From Lachnospiraceae bacterium (lineage in GTDB: Bacteria > Bacillota > Clostridia > Lachnospirales > Lachnospiraceae): DNA of 64,000 nucleotides. Numbering within the stretch: position 1 is the first letter of the stretch; every line of letters begins with the position of its first letter. The notes below the pieces were generated by a model, which was given only the letters and a program-made list of their open reading frames with translations, had not been told where the DNA came from and did no database searches. The stretch covers positions 62,001 through 126,000 of the forward strand of contig CAJTCH010000006.1 in NCBI GenBank assembly GCA_910574715.1, given 5' to 3'. Of the stretch, positions 36,629 to 45,769 are shown one piece after another. The position numbers were made by a program, and so were the translations under genes.

Positions 36629-37801
36629 TTAATAGTATTTTATATTCACAGCCTTGCCCAGATGCTCCACGCATTCCTTTAACTGTTCCACCAGATTCAT
36701 CCTGACGCTTAAGTCAAAGGGAAGGTTTGAATTCTTATGCGCCACGTTCATCGCCTTTCCGACGAAGAGATTCAGCTGTGTACATTCTTCAATGATCAGC
36801 TTCGCAAGCTTCGCCGCGCCGTTGTCCGCGTCCAGCTCATCGAAGAAAGCCTCGTCAAACTCGTCCTGCTCATACCGCTTCAAAAGCCCCAGCGACTTCC
36901 CTATAGTCAAAACGCCCTCCGTGACAAGATCCAGCCCTTCTATGGAGGCGGTCGGCGGGACCGTCGGATCAGCGTAATTCACGGAAGTAACGATCTCCCG
37001 TTTCAACACTCTCGACGTGATGTTGGCGCTGGTACCGCCGCAGACTACCTTAAGGCCCTCCTGTTTCATAAAATCACGCACGACCCTCTCGTCATCCTCC
37101 TTGTGTGTCGGAGGCCCGGTGAATATATTCACGATCCGCCGCTCGATCACTCTGGCTACCGCCACCGTCGTATCGTCTCCCGGCTTGTTCCCATACAGAT
37201 CGTCGCATAGCTGGCTCAGCATTGCCGCAAGGCGGGAAGCCGATAGCGTCTGCCTCGTACACTTCAGCGTATAGTCAGCCATATCCTTCCAGGTCCACCC
37301 AAGGTTCATAAGTTCTCCTTCGCCGGCCCAGATCACCCCGTCGCTCATTAACACAAAACAATCCTTAAGACACACGTTAAAACGATATTCACGGATATTC
37401 TTCCCCTCGATCACCCGCTCCTCATACGGATAATCTACGATCTTCCCGTCCCTTACAAAGATACACTGAGGGTTGTCAAACTCAACCAGATACGCCTCAC
37501 CGTTATGGAAGATCTGCAGGATACTGAACGTAGCATAGGCCACCTCCCTGACCTTGCAGACCGGAAGCGTCTTCGCAATAGTCTCAACACAAGACTCTAT
37601 CGCCGCACCTTCCAGAAACATAGTCCCCAGTATCTTAGAAGTCAGCGTCGCCAGAATATTCGCCTTAACCCCGCTTCCCATCCCGTCCGCCAGGATCACG
37701 ATCTCCGAATCCTTTGTCTTCAATATCTCTACCTTATCCCCGCACAGCTCCTCTCCGTGCTTGTTCAGGCTCTTCCAGGATATATCTACACTCACACTCA
37801 T
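36629..37801 (-). CDS. SpoIIE-type serine phosphatase
   Basis: PP2C/SpoIIE-like phosphatase, 390 aa, cytosolic. Metal-binding motifs are ILADGMGSGVKAN (about residue 36), VLMSDGVIWAG (about 157) and PGDDTTVAVAR (about 210). A C-terminal domain of about 170 residues is of unknown type. Such phosphatases usually act on anti-sigma-factor antagonists or similar phosphoproteins. The ATG lies one base after the stop of the hydrogenase-like gene (TAGTATG), with AGAGGAAG before it, so the hydrogenase homologue probably controls it. No anti-sigma factor or antagonist lies nearby. Confidence 0.88.
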   Translation of the reverse strand: MSVSVDISWKSLNKHGEELCGDKVEILKTKDSEIVILADGMGSGVKANILATLTSKILGTMFLEGAAIESCVETIAKTLPVCKVREVAYATFSILQIFHNGEAYLVEFDNPQCIFVRDGKIVDYPYEERVIEGKNIREYRFNVCLKDCFVLMSDGVIWAGEGELMNLGWTWKDMADYTLKCTRQTLSASRLAAMLSQLCDDLYGNKPGDDTTVAVARVIERRIVNIFTGPPTHKEDDERVVRDFMKQEGLKVVCGGTSANITSRVLKREIVTSVNYADPTVPPTASIEGLDLVTEGVLTIGKSLGLLKRYEQDEFDEAFFDELDADNGAAKLAKLIIEECTQLNLFVGKAMNVAHKNSNLPFDLSVRMNLVEQLKECVEHLGKAVNIKYY

Positions 37802-37802
37802 A

Positions 37803-39515
37803 CTATTCTTCCTCTTCAAACAGGATCGAATCACGAAGCTTCGACAAGGTCACCTTTGTCTCTGCCGTAGTCTCTCCTAAGAGCCCTGCGATCTCCTGGG
37901 CTACCATCATCTGCTTATCGATAACCTTCTGCGCCATCTCGACCGTCTCCATCTTCAGGTTATAGTGCTGCTCTTTGGCCTTCTCTTCCTTCGTAATATC
38001 CTGATAGGTCACAAGAACAGAATCCAGACTGTCAATATAGATGATCGTCTCCACCACCTTAAGCTTCACGGTGTCCAGACTCAGCTTCTTATGGATGATC
38101 TGCTGCCTGGTCGCCAGAACCTCCGCAATGTCGCTGTCGTCTATGAATTCAAAGATATAGCGCTCCAACGCCTCCTCCCTGGATACTCCCAGCATCTCCA
38201 TAGCCTTCTTGTTGCACTCCCGGATCCTCATATCCTTATCAACGATCATGATCATGCTCGGCGTCACATCCATGACAATGTTCGACATAGATTCCGCCTG
38301 TGCAAGTGCATACGGAAGGCACATACCTATCTCTGCCTTCTTCTGGAAGACCGCCGCCGCCTTCGCACGGCAGGTAGCGTACCCGCAGGCGCCGCAGTTC
38401 AGCTCGTCCTCTTTCGTGTACTTGCCCATAGCGTGCAGAACCTCCTGCATCTCCCGGTCAGACGGCTGCTTATCGACAACGCGGCGGTCGATGAATACCT
38501 TGCGCAGATTCAAAGTCCCTCCATCGATCCCCTCGGCCTCTTCTCTGTGCATCACCTGTTTCTCAATATCCATCTTCGCACGGATCAAGGACTGATGCCA
38601 CTTGTCGGAAGCCGGGCCCTTGATGCATCCGCCCTCACAGACATTTACCTCGAAGAAGCAATTCCTGGTCCCGCCCTTCTCTAATTCTGCAAATAACTCC
38701 ATACAGCTCTTAAGGCCGTCGATATGTACCTTATAGTACCCGTCGTCCTCCGTACCCGCAAGGACAGACTGGATCACTCCTCCGCTGATCGGGTAGAGCT
38801 GATTCACCCTGGGGCTTGGATTCCCCGCCGGCAGATCAGCACAGCGATGAATATCGATTCCTTCCGAAGCCCACCACTTCGTAATCTCTTCAAATGTCAG
38901 GATCGCGTCGACCGCTCCCCTTACGCGCTCGTCCCCGACAGCCTCTTCCTTCTTCGCAATACACGGCCCTAAGAACACAACCTTCACATCTTCGCCGTAA
39001 ATACTCTTGATCAGGCGTCCATGAGCGATCATAGGCGATACTACCGGCGCCATCATAGACACCAGCGACGGATAATACTTCTCGATCAGATCATTGACGC
39101 TCGGGCAGCATGTAGTAATGATATTCGTCATCTGTCCGTCCCGAAGGAGATTCCCGTATTCCTTCGTGACAAGCGCCGCACCCTCCGCCGTCTCGCGGAC
39201 CTCATAGAATCCCAGACGTTTGAGCGCATCCACGACCTGTCCCGGCCTGTCATATTCCAACACGCCGAGATAGGAAGGAGCTATGGAGATGACCACCTTC
39301 ATCCCCTGCTTCAGATACCCTTTTACCCGATCCATATCGCTTGCGAATGTCTTCGCATTCTGCGGACAGACCTCCAGACAGTGTCCGCAGTTAATGCAGT
39401 GATCCTTCATGATGTGCGCCTGCTCATTCTCGACCGAGATCGCCTTCACCTCGCAATTGCGCACACACTTGTAACAATGCCTGCAGCTTGCATCCCTAAA
39501 ATCAATAACCCGCAT
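37803..39515 (-). CDS. Sensory-type [FeFe]-hydrogenase homologue with PAS domain (HydS-like)
   Basis: Protein of 570 aa. Two [4Fe-4S] motifs are at Cys11/14/17/21 and Cys40/43/46/50. The H-cluster domain follows: TTCCP (Cys136, Cys137), GPCIAKKEE (Cys185) and EVNVCEGGC (Cys293, Cys297). Then come an extra Fe-S motif (NCGACGYATC, near 380-390) and a PAS domain (about 425-530), ending in a helical tail. This order matches group C sensory hydrogenases, thought to sense H2 or redox state rather than turn over H2 in bulk. No maturases (HydE/F/G) are in the window. A GGAGGCGAGAAG site precedes the ATG. Confidence 0.9.
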   Translation of the reverse strand: MRVIDFRDASCRHCYKCVRNCEVKAISVENEQAHIMKDHCINCGHCLEVCPQNAKTFASDMDRVKGYLKQGMKVVISIAPSYLGVLEYDRPGQVVDALKRLGFYEVRETAEGAALVTKEYGNLLRDGQMTNIITTCCPSVNDLIEKYYPSLVSMMAPVVSPMIAHGRLIKSIYGEDVKVVFLGPCIAKKEEAVGDERVRGAVDAILTFEEITKWWASEGIDIHRCADLPAGNPSPRVNQLYPISGGVIQSVLAGTEDDGYYKVHIDGLKSCMELFAELEKGGTRNCFFEVNVCEGGCIKGPASDKWHQSLIRAKMDIEKQVMHREEAEGIDGGTLNLRKVFIDRRVVDKQPSDREMQEVLHAMGKYTKEDELNCGACGYATCRAKAAAVFQKKAEIGMCLPYALAQAESMSNIVMDVTPSMIMIVDKDMRIRECNKKAMEMLGVSREEALERYIFEFIDDSDIAEVLATRQQIIHKKLSLDTVKLKVVETIIYIDSLDSVLVTYQDITKEEKAKEQHYNLKMETVEMAQKVIDKQMMVAQEIAGLLGETTAETKVTLSKLRDSILFEEEE

Positions 39516-39545
39516 CTTCTCGCCTCCTGTACCATTACTCCCCTA

Positions 39546-39574
39546 ATTATAACAAAATGTGCATACCCTCACAA
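39546..39574 (-). promoter_or_regulatory. Promoter of the hydrogenase-phosphatase unit
   Basis: TTGTGA (39569-39574) and TATAAT (39546-39551) with a 17-bp spacer, about 30 bp before the ATG. Confidence 0.8.
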
Positions 39575-39598
39575 GTTATTCCGGCTTTAACTTTTATC

Positions 39599-39808
39599 TT
39601 AACTTTTATTCATTACGTCTGTTGATGCAGTATCGCAATTATTCTGCAATCTTTGCAGATCTCTATATAAGCGTTTCCTTCCATCCCCTCCAACACAGTA
39701 TCCCATTGGATCTGTGCGAGATATTTCATATGCTGCTTCGGCTATCTGTCCGCATTGCCTGCATTTTTCGCTTCCCTCGTTATGCTCATATTTCGGCTCT
39801 CCTTCCAA
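39599..39808 (-). pseudogene. Possible frameshifted small zinc-ribbon gene
   Basis: Two overlapping frames share the halves of a zinc ribbon. One (in frame with a TTG at 39806-39808) has EKCRQCG. The other (39613-39729) has YIEICKDCRIIAIL. If joined near 39700 they would give a protein of about 60 aa with CxxC, about 30 residues, then CxxC. A promoter and an AAGGAGAG site lie ahead of the locus, so it seems to be or to have been expressed. This may be a broken gene, a sequencing error, or chance. Confidence is low. Confidence 0.35.
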
Positions 39809-39824
39809 ACTCTCTATGAACACT

Positions 39825-39853
39825 ATTTTAAAGCAATATAATGATATATTCAA
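39825..39853 (-). promoter_or_regulatory. Promoter-like sequence before the zinc-ribbon fragment
   Basis: TTGAAT (39848-39853) and TAAAAT (39825-39830) with a 17-bp spacer. Confidence 0.5.
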
Positions 39854-39883
39854 TGGTATTATGAAAAAGCTGCATATGAAACA

Positions 39884-39902
39884 GGCGGTCATTGCGACCG
39901 CC
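39884..39902 (-). terminator. Hairpin after the orphan binding protein
   Basis: GGCGGTC / GACCGCC with a 5-nt loop lies 21 bp after the stop codon. The T-run is short and broken, so termination may be weak. Confidence 0.5.
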
Positions 39903-39923
39903 CCTAAAAATCAAATCGATATC

Positions 39924-40994
39924 TTATTTGGCTGCTTTTTCGGCAAATTCCGTGGTTACAAGCTTCTCATACGGAGCACGCTTCGCCAGTTCCCCGGCGT
40001 CTTCAAGAATATCCTGAAGAAGCTCGAAGCTCTCCTCCTCGAAGATCAGATCTTCCTTCCAGGTATCCTGATCGTAATACCGCGTCACGATCGTTGTGAT
40101 GGTATCCTGATCTGTCTCTTTAAACTGCGGTGCAATGATCGCTGCGATCTCTTCCGGGGTATGTGCCTGCACGTAGTCCATCCCCTTCTGAAGCGCATTG
40201 GTGAATCCCTGGATAACCTCCGGGTTGTCGTTGATATAGCTCTGCTTTGCCGAGAATGCCGTATACGGCACATAGCCGCTGTCGGTTCCAAGGGACGCAA
40301 CAACATAGCCCTTGCCTTCTTTTTCGAGATTCGTAGCTCCCGGCTCGAATTCCACCGTGAAGTCTCCCTGATTCTCAGCAAAAGCAGCGGCGGTGGAGCC
40401 AAAATCAATGCTCTGGTCTATGTTCACGTCTTTTGCCGGATCGATACCCTGCTGCTTCAGGATATATTCAAATACCATCTCCGGCATACCGCCTTTCCTC
40501 CCGCCAAGAACATTCGTCCCCTTGATCGCATCCCAGGTGAAATCCGGCATCTCTTCCCGCGCTACCAGGAAGTTGCCGGCCCGCTGGGTCAGCTGGGCGA
40601 AGTTGACGACATAATCGTTGGCGCCCTCATTATAAGTATAGATAGAAGCCTCAGAGCCCATGAACCCGATATCCGCGCTTCCGGAGATAACGGCAGTCAT
40701 GGTTTTATCCGCTCCAAACCCTGTAACTAATTCCAGATCAATTCCCTCTTCTTCAAAATACCCCTCTTCAATTGCCACATACATCGGAGCATAGAAGATG
40801 GAATGTGCAACCTCATTCAAGATCACCTTCGTAGACTCGGGAAGAGTCTCTTCGGTTTCACCGGTATCTTTTGTATCGTCTGTCTGTCCGGTTGTAGCGG
40901 CAGTTTCGCCCTGATCATCCTTAGACGAGCAGGCAGGCAGAGCAGTCATAGACAGAACAATAACCAGCGCTGCTGCAATTATACGCTTTTTCAT
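39924..40994 (-). CDS. NMT1/ThiY-like ABC substrate-binding lipoprotein (orphan)
   Basis: Extracellular lipoprotein of 356 aa. The signal peptide and lipobox (ALPAC, Cys near residue 22) are followed by an acidic Thr-rich linker and an NMT1/SsuA-type type 2 solute-binding fold (FYAPMYVAIEEGYFEEEGIDLELV, in part). Relatives bind thiamine precursors, sulfonates, nitrate or similar small molecules. No permease or ATPase gene lies next to it. The ATG at 40994 follows AAGGAGGATATGT, and the longer 41093 frame adds a non-secretory extension, so it is rejected. Confidence 0.85.
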   Translation of the reverse strand: MKKRIIAAALVIVLSMTALPACSSKDDQGETAATTGQTDDTKDTGETEETLPESTKVILNEVAHSIFYAPMYVAIEEGYFEEEGIDLELVTGFGADKTMTAVISGSADIGFMGSEASIYTYNEGANDYVVNFAQLTQRAGNFLVAREEMPDFTWDAIKGTNVLGGRKGGMPEMVFEYILKQQGIDPAKDVNIDQSIDFGSTAAAFAENQGDFTVEFEPGATNLEKEGKGYVVASLGTDSGYVPYTAFSAKQSYINDNPEVIQGFTNALQKGMDYVQAHTPEEIAAIIAPQFKETDQDTITTIVTRYYDQDTWKEDLIFEEESFELLQDILEDAGELAKRAPYEKLVTTEFAEKAAK

Positions 40995-41133
40995 ACATAT
41001 CCTCCTTATAATTCCTAATGGTACAGTATATTCCGGCGGAAAATATATGTGAAAGCGAATCATAAGTCGGCATGCAAAAATGCCGAAAGACACAGAAGAT
41101 CATCCATGATCCCTGTTCTCTCGGCATACATAT

Positions 41134-42768
41134 CTATCTCCGGTTCTGCTCCTGCACCAGATGCGCAGCCCCGTACATCTCTCTTAGCTTCGGCTTCTCG
41201 ATCTTACCGGTCGCGTTCCTCGGCACGTCTGCGAATATCACTTTACGCGGACGCTTATATCTCGGAAGCTTCTTGCAGAACAGATTAATATCGTCCTCCA
41301 TACAGATCACTCCCGGCTTCAGGGAGACGATCGCCGCCGCAATCTCTCCGAGACGCTCATCCGGCAGACCTATCACAGCGACATCCAGTACCGCATCGTT
41401 GGTGCGGAGGAAGTCTTCAATCTGTACCGGATAGATATTCTCACCTCCGCTGATGATGACGTCTTTCTTGCGGTCCACCAGGAAGATGAACCCGTCTTCA
41501 TCCTCCACCGCCATATCTCCCGTATAGAGCCAGCCGTCATGCAGCACCTCTTCCGTTGCCTTCTTGTCATTATAATACTCCACCATAACGCCGGGCCCTT
41601 TGACGGCAAGTTCACCGGTCTCTCCCTGTTTCACAGGTATCCCGGACTCGTCGATGATCTTCGTCTTCCAGCCGAATCCCGCCTTGCCAATCGCTCCCAC
41701 CTTGTGGATATTGTCTACCCCCAGATGCACGCATCCAGGCCCGATCGATTCGCTCAATCCATAATTCGTATCATACTGATGCTGCGGGAAATAATCCTTC
41801 CAATGCTTGATAAGGCTCTGCGGCACCGGCTGCGCTCCGATATGCATCAGCCGCCACTGCTCCAGCTGATACATGTCCATCTTAATCTTTCCGCTGTCCA
41901 ACGCCAACAGTAGATCCTGCGCCCACGGAACCAGAAGCCACACGATCGTACACTTCTCCTCCGATACCGCCCTTAAGATAAATTCCGGGTTCGTTCCCTT
42001 AAGAAGAACCGCCTTCCCCCCTGTCAGGAAACTCCCGAACCAGTGCATCTTGGCTCCTGTATGATAGAGCGGCGGAATGCATAAGAATACATCGTCCTTC
42101 GTCTGTCCATGGTGATTCTGCTCCACCTTGGCGGAATGCATCAACGCCTCGTGGGTATGCAGGATGGCCTTAGGGAATCCGGTCGTCCCGGAAGAGAAAT
42201 AGATCGCCGCATAATCCTCGTCATTGATATCGATCTTCGGAGACTGGCTGGAACAGTTGGCAGAATGCATGGTATAATCCTCTGCGAATCCCGGACAGCC
42301 GTCCCCCACATAGTAAAGCAGGCGGTGCTTGCTGATACTGTCCGCGATCTCCTCCACACGCCCGATAAACTCCGGCCCGAACACCAGCACGTCCACCTCG
42401 GCAAGCTCCACGCAATACTGGATCTCCTCCGCGGAATAACGGAAATTAAGCGGCACAGCCAACGCTCCAGTCTTCAGGATCCCGAAATATATCGGCAGCC
42501 ATTCCAGGCAGTTCATCAGAAGGATCGCCACCTTATCGCCTTTCTTGATCCCACGCTCCAGCAGAAGATTGGCAAAACGGTTGGACTTCTCATTGAATAC
42601 GCTCCACGTGATCTCACGCCTGTAATAAGACGCCCGCACCGGCTCGATCAGTTCATACTCCTTCCAGGTCACACGTCTTGTCTCCGGCATCTCCGGGTTG
42701 ATCTCCACCAGGCACACGTCATCACCGTACAGCCGGCAGTTTTTCTCCAAAATATCTGTAATAGGCAT
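41134..42768 (-). CDS. AMP-forming acyl-CoA synthetase (class I adenylate-forming)
   Basis: Ligates a carboxylic acid to CoA using ATP, cytosolic, 544 aa. Motifs: the P-loop-like YFSSGTTGFPKAI (A3), YGLSES (A5), GWLYTGDMAVEDEDGF (A7), DRKKDVIISGGENIYP (A8) and the C-terminal Lys in NATGKIEKPKL (A10). The acid cannot be named. CaiC-like ligases act on carnitine or crotonobetaine and a BCCT transporter lies upstream, but this link is inference. The ATG at 42768 follows AAAGGGG. A strong promoter of its own suggests that it is separate from the reductase operon. Confidence 0.9.
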   Translation of the reverse strand: MPITDILEKNCRLYGDDVCLVEINPEMPETRRVTWKEYELIEPVRASYYRREITWSVFNEKSNRFANLLLERGIKKGDKVAILLMNCLEWLPIYFGILKTGALAVPLNFRYSAEEIQYCVELAEVDVLVFGPEFIGRVEEIADSISKHRLLYYVGDGCPGFAEDYTMHSANCSSQSPKIDINDEDYAAIYFSSGTTGFPKAILHTHEALMHSAKVEQNHHGQTKDDVFLCIPPLYHTGAKMHWFGSFLTGGKAVLLKGTNPEFILRAVSEEKCTIVWLLVPWAQDLLLALDSGKIKMDMYQLEQWRLMHIGAQPVPQSLIKHWKDYFPQHQYDTNYGLSESIGPGCVHLGVDNIHKVGAIGKAGFGWKTKIIDESGIPVKQGETGELAVKGPGVMVEYYNDKKATEEVLHDGWLYTGDMAVEDEDGFIFLVDRKKDVIISGGENIYPVQIEDFLRTNDAVLDVAVIGLPDERLGEIAAAIVSLKPGVICMEDDINLFCKKLPRYKRPRKVIFADVPRNATGKIEKPKLREMYGAAHLVQEQNRR

Positions 42769-42818
42769 TGGAAATATCCCCTTTCTTATCGCTTTAGCAC
42801 TTCTACTCATTAAAGTCA

Positions 42819-42847
42819 ATGATACCCAATTTGATAAGAAATGTCAA
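42819..42847 (-). promoter_or_regulatory. Acyl-CoA synthetase promoter
   Basis: Perfect TTGACA (42842-42847) and TATCAT (42819-42824) with a 17-bp spacer, 50 bp before the ATG. Confidence 0.82.
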
Positions 42848-42871
42848 TGCCGGTCCGCCGGAAATTAAAAA

Positions 42872-44407
42872 TTAATCGTCATCACCCGCCGAAGGCTCTG
42901 TCTTACTTGCCGCAGACATGTTCTCTCCCTTCAGCGCCTTGATAAATGCCACGCAGGCTGCAAACATAATGAAGATAAACGGGAACGCCGCCGCCAGCGA
43001 GATCGTCTGCAGAGGCTTCAATCCTCCGGCCATCAGAAGGCCGACCGCCATCACCGACTGGATGATCCCCCACAGGATCTTCTTATTGTTCGGCGGATTG
43101 ATGTCTCCCTTCGTCGTAAGCATAGACAGCACATACACGCCTGAATTCGCCGATGTAATAAAGAACGCGCACAAGGATATGATCGCCACCAGTGACAGCA
43201 GGAACCCAAGCGGGTATTTACTCAGCACTGCAAACAGCCCGACCTCCGGCGCCGCTACAGCTTCGCTAAGTTCTTCTGCCGCCATGATGCCCTTCTCTCC
43301 CAGGTTAATGCCAAGGCTTCCGAACACGGATCCCCAGATACAGGAAGCAAGAGCCGGAACCAGTACCACGCCAAGGATAAATTCTCTGATCGTACGCCCT
43401 TTGGAGATACGCGCCACAAATACTCCCACAAACGGAGCCCAGGCGATAAACCATGCCCAGTAGAATATTCTCCAGCTTCCGATCCATGAGTTATCCCCAT
43501 ATGCCTGTATTCCCAGCGAATCCGGGATAAACTCACCGATATACTGCCCTATGCCGTTGATGAAGCTGTTCAGGATCTCGATCTTCGGTCCCACCAGAAA
43601 ACATACTGCCATCAGCCCTATGGCGACATAAAGATTCGTATCTGAGATGATCTTGATCCCCTTATCAATACCAGAAACGGCAGATCCGATATACAATACC
43701 GACACAACCGCGATAATGATGATCTGTACCGCAAGCGTTGTCGGAAGTCCGAACATATAATTGAATCCCGCGTTGATCTGCAGCGTCCCAAGCCCCAATG
43801 AAGTCACAACGCCTGCCACCGTCGCAAATACCGCCAGGATATCCACCAGCTTCCCAAGCCATCCTTCGGCAAGCCTCTCACCGATCAACGGCTCTAAGAT
43901 CACGCTGATCAGTCCCTTCTTATCCTTACGGAACATAAAATACGCAAGGGCAAGGCCGATCACCGCATAATTCGCCCACGGCAGGATCCCCCAGTGCATG
44001 AAGAAGGAACGCATAGCAAAATCTGCCGCCTCAGGCGTACCGCCTTCCATTCCCATGGGATTCAGATAATGGGTCAGAGGCTCCGCAACACCCCAGAATA
44101 CAAGTCCGACTCCCATACCGCAGCCAAACAGAAGTCCGAACCATGTAAGATTCTTATACTCCGGTCTGGAATCGTCTCCTCCAAGACGGATCCGCCCGTA
44201 TTTGCCAAACGCCACATAGACGACGAATATCAGGAACACGATCATCGATACCAGGTACAGCCACCCGAAATCCGTTGTCAGAAATGCAAACGCAGCATTG
44301 GACGCTGCAGTAAAGCTCTCATTTAACGCAACCGACCATACCGCCATAACCGCAATAATAACAAGAGAAATATAAAATACCGTGTTTTTTGAGTCCTTTT
44401 TCTCCAT
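42872..44407 (-). CDS. BCCT-family betaine/carnitine/choline transporter
   Basis: Membrane transporter of 511 aa with twelve hydrophobic segments. The aromatic box region of BCCT proteins is visible as GMGVGLVFWGVAEPLTHY (about residues 95-113) and the second half has FYWAWFIAWAPFVGVFVARISKG in part, both family hallmarks. It probably imports a quaternary ammonium compound. It starts 41 bp after the selenoprotein subunit and is likely co-transcribed, so it may supply the reductase substrate. Residues that tell betaine, carnitine and choline apart cannot be judged by eye. Confidence 0.93.
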   Translation of the reverse strand: MEKKDSKNTVFYISLVIIAVMAVWSVALNESFTAASNAAFAFLTTDFGWLYLVSMIVFLIFVVYVAFGKYGRIRLGGDDSRPEYKNLTWFGLLFGCGMGVGLVFWGVAEPLTHYLNPMGMEGGTPEAADFAMRSFFMHWGILPWANYAVIGLALAYFMFRKDKKGLISVILEPLIGERLAEGWLGKLVDILAVFATVAGVVTSLGLGTLQINAGFNYMFGLPTTLAVQIIIIAVVSVLYIGSAVSGIDKGIKIISDTNLYVAIGLMAVCFLVGPKIEILNSFINGIGQYIGEFIPDSLGIQAYGDNSWIGSWRIFYWAWFIAWAPFVGVFVARISKGRTIREFILGVVLVPALASCIWGSVFGSLGINLGEKGIMAAEELSEAVAAPEVGLFAVLSKYPLGFLLSLVAIISLCAFFITSANSGVYVLSMLTTKGDINPPNNKKILWGIIQSVMAVGLLMAGGLKPLQTISLAAAFPFIFIMFAACVAFIKALKGENMSAASKTEPSAGDDD

Positions 44408-44448
44408 TCAATAACCCCCTTTGGCCCTTTTAGGACCAGTATCCCGCA

Positions 44449-45753
44449 CTATACGCGGAATACTGTCTGCTCAGTAATATCAGTTGCCAAAGCTTCAAGC
44501 GCAGCCTTCGTCCTGTGATAGCGAAGCTTCCACTGGTCTTCCTTGGAAGTTCCCGGATCTCCCAGCGGATAAGGAATAGATATCGTCGGAACGATTCGGT
44601 TGGAACCGACGGTCTTCGCCACCGGAATCAGGTTGCACATCTGCACGATCGGGAATCCTGCTCTCTCGATCTCTTTTACCATCGTTGCACCGCAACGAGT
44701 ACAAGTACCTCATGTAGAAACCATGATCACTGCGTCAACATGATCCTCCTTAAAATACGGAACCATCTCCTTAGCCATCCTCTGAGCCTCGGCTTCCGTC
44801 GTTCCTGTTCCTACCGTAGAGTAGAAATACGGATGAAGGCTTCCGTAGACTTCTTCGTTCTCCAATACCTTCAGCGCGTCAACCGGCGTAATAACGTTCG
44901 GATCTGCATCAGCGGCAGCCGGGTCAAAACCGGCATGGATCGTCTTATATACCCCGCCCTTTAACGCCTCCGTCTGAGAGATATCATATCTGCCCCACCT
45001 GGTCGCAGATGCAGACTGGATGCGGTCCGGATTCTCTACCGGGACGATACCGCCTGTCGTTACCAGCGCGATCTTCGCCTGCTTAAGATCCTTAACGGCC
45101 GGTGCGATCGGGACAAGGTCTCTCTTCGGAATCGGCAGCTCTGTCTCATAAGGTTCTCCGTTTAATTTCTTAAGCAGCATATCCACCATACGCTCTGAAG
45201 CCGGTTTCCCGTCCGCAAGCCAGGTCTGATGACGGATCCCTCTTGGGAAATATCCTTCCTCATCCGCGCTTCCCACCGGTTCTTTGTTCAAAAGCTTATT
45301 GGCAACCCTGGCCATAGCCTTCACGTCCTGGCGCATCTTCGACGCAATATTTCCGCCCTTCATGATATACATATTCTTCTTGAACATATCGACGCCCGGA
45401 GTCTCACTGTTCATGGACGTCACGACCGGAACGCCGAACTTCTCCTTCACCGCTTTGCAGACCGTCCCGCAGGCTACGGTATACCGCCCTGCCTGAAACG
45501 CCGGCCCGGCAAGGAAGATATCGAATTCCTTGCCGCTAAGCATGTCAAGAATCCTGTCAACCGCTTCTTCCGTATTAGATCCCATATAGTTATCGCCGCA
45601 GATGATCGTATGCGTCACATCCGCGTCAAGCTCTTTTTGAAACTGCATCGCAGGCCCTATCTGTCCTTCATGGAGCTGCGGCTCGATCCCGGCCTGCTCT
45701 TCTCCGCCTACCTGTCCAAAAAACTGATTTACATATACGATTGCTTTCTTCAT
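44449..45753 (-). CDS. Glycine/sarcosine/betaine reductase component B, selenocysteine subunit (GrdB/F/H type)
   Basis: Substrate-binding selenoprotein subunit of a Stickland-type reductase, 434 aa if the in-frame TGA at 44710-44712 is read as selenocysteine (residue 348). The motif around it is U-x2-C-x2-C (U, GTC, TRC), as in known GrdB. The frame continues without break for 86 residues (VKEIERAGFPIVQMC, ending at 44449), and a hairpin follows the TGA. The N-terminal part has VNQFFGQVGGEEQA and the EF/HxG-like segment AGPAFQAGRYTVACG. An automatic caller would split it into two genes. Which substrate (glycine, sarcosine, betaine or another N-methylated amine) is not shown. Confidence 0.93.
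44677..44712 (-). promoter_or_regulatory. bSECIS-like hairpin with Sec-encoding TGA
   Basis: TGA at 44712-44710 is followed by a stem CGTTGC / GCAACG with a GGU loop (44697-44683), extended outward by TACT / GGTA pairs (to 44701 and 44677). The loop lies about 18-20 nt after the TGA, in the range used by SelB. It lies within the coding sequence, as in bacterial selenoproteins. Confidence 0.8.
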
Positions 45754-45769
45754 TCTCCGCTTACCTCCA

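Noticed and set aside
44449..45753. Broken or split grdB-type gene (two separate frames)
   Set aside because: The gap is a single TGA in the selenocysteine motif, with a hairpin behind it, and the reading frame is otherwise intact.
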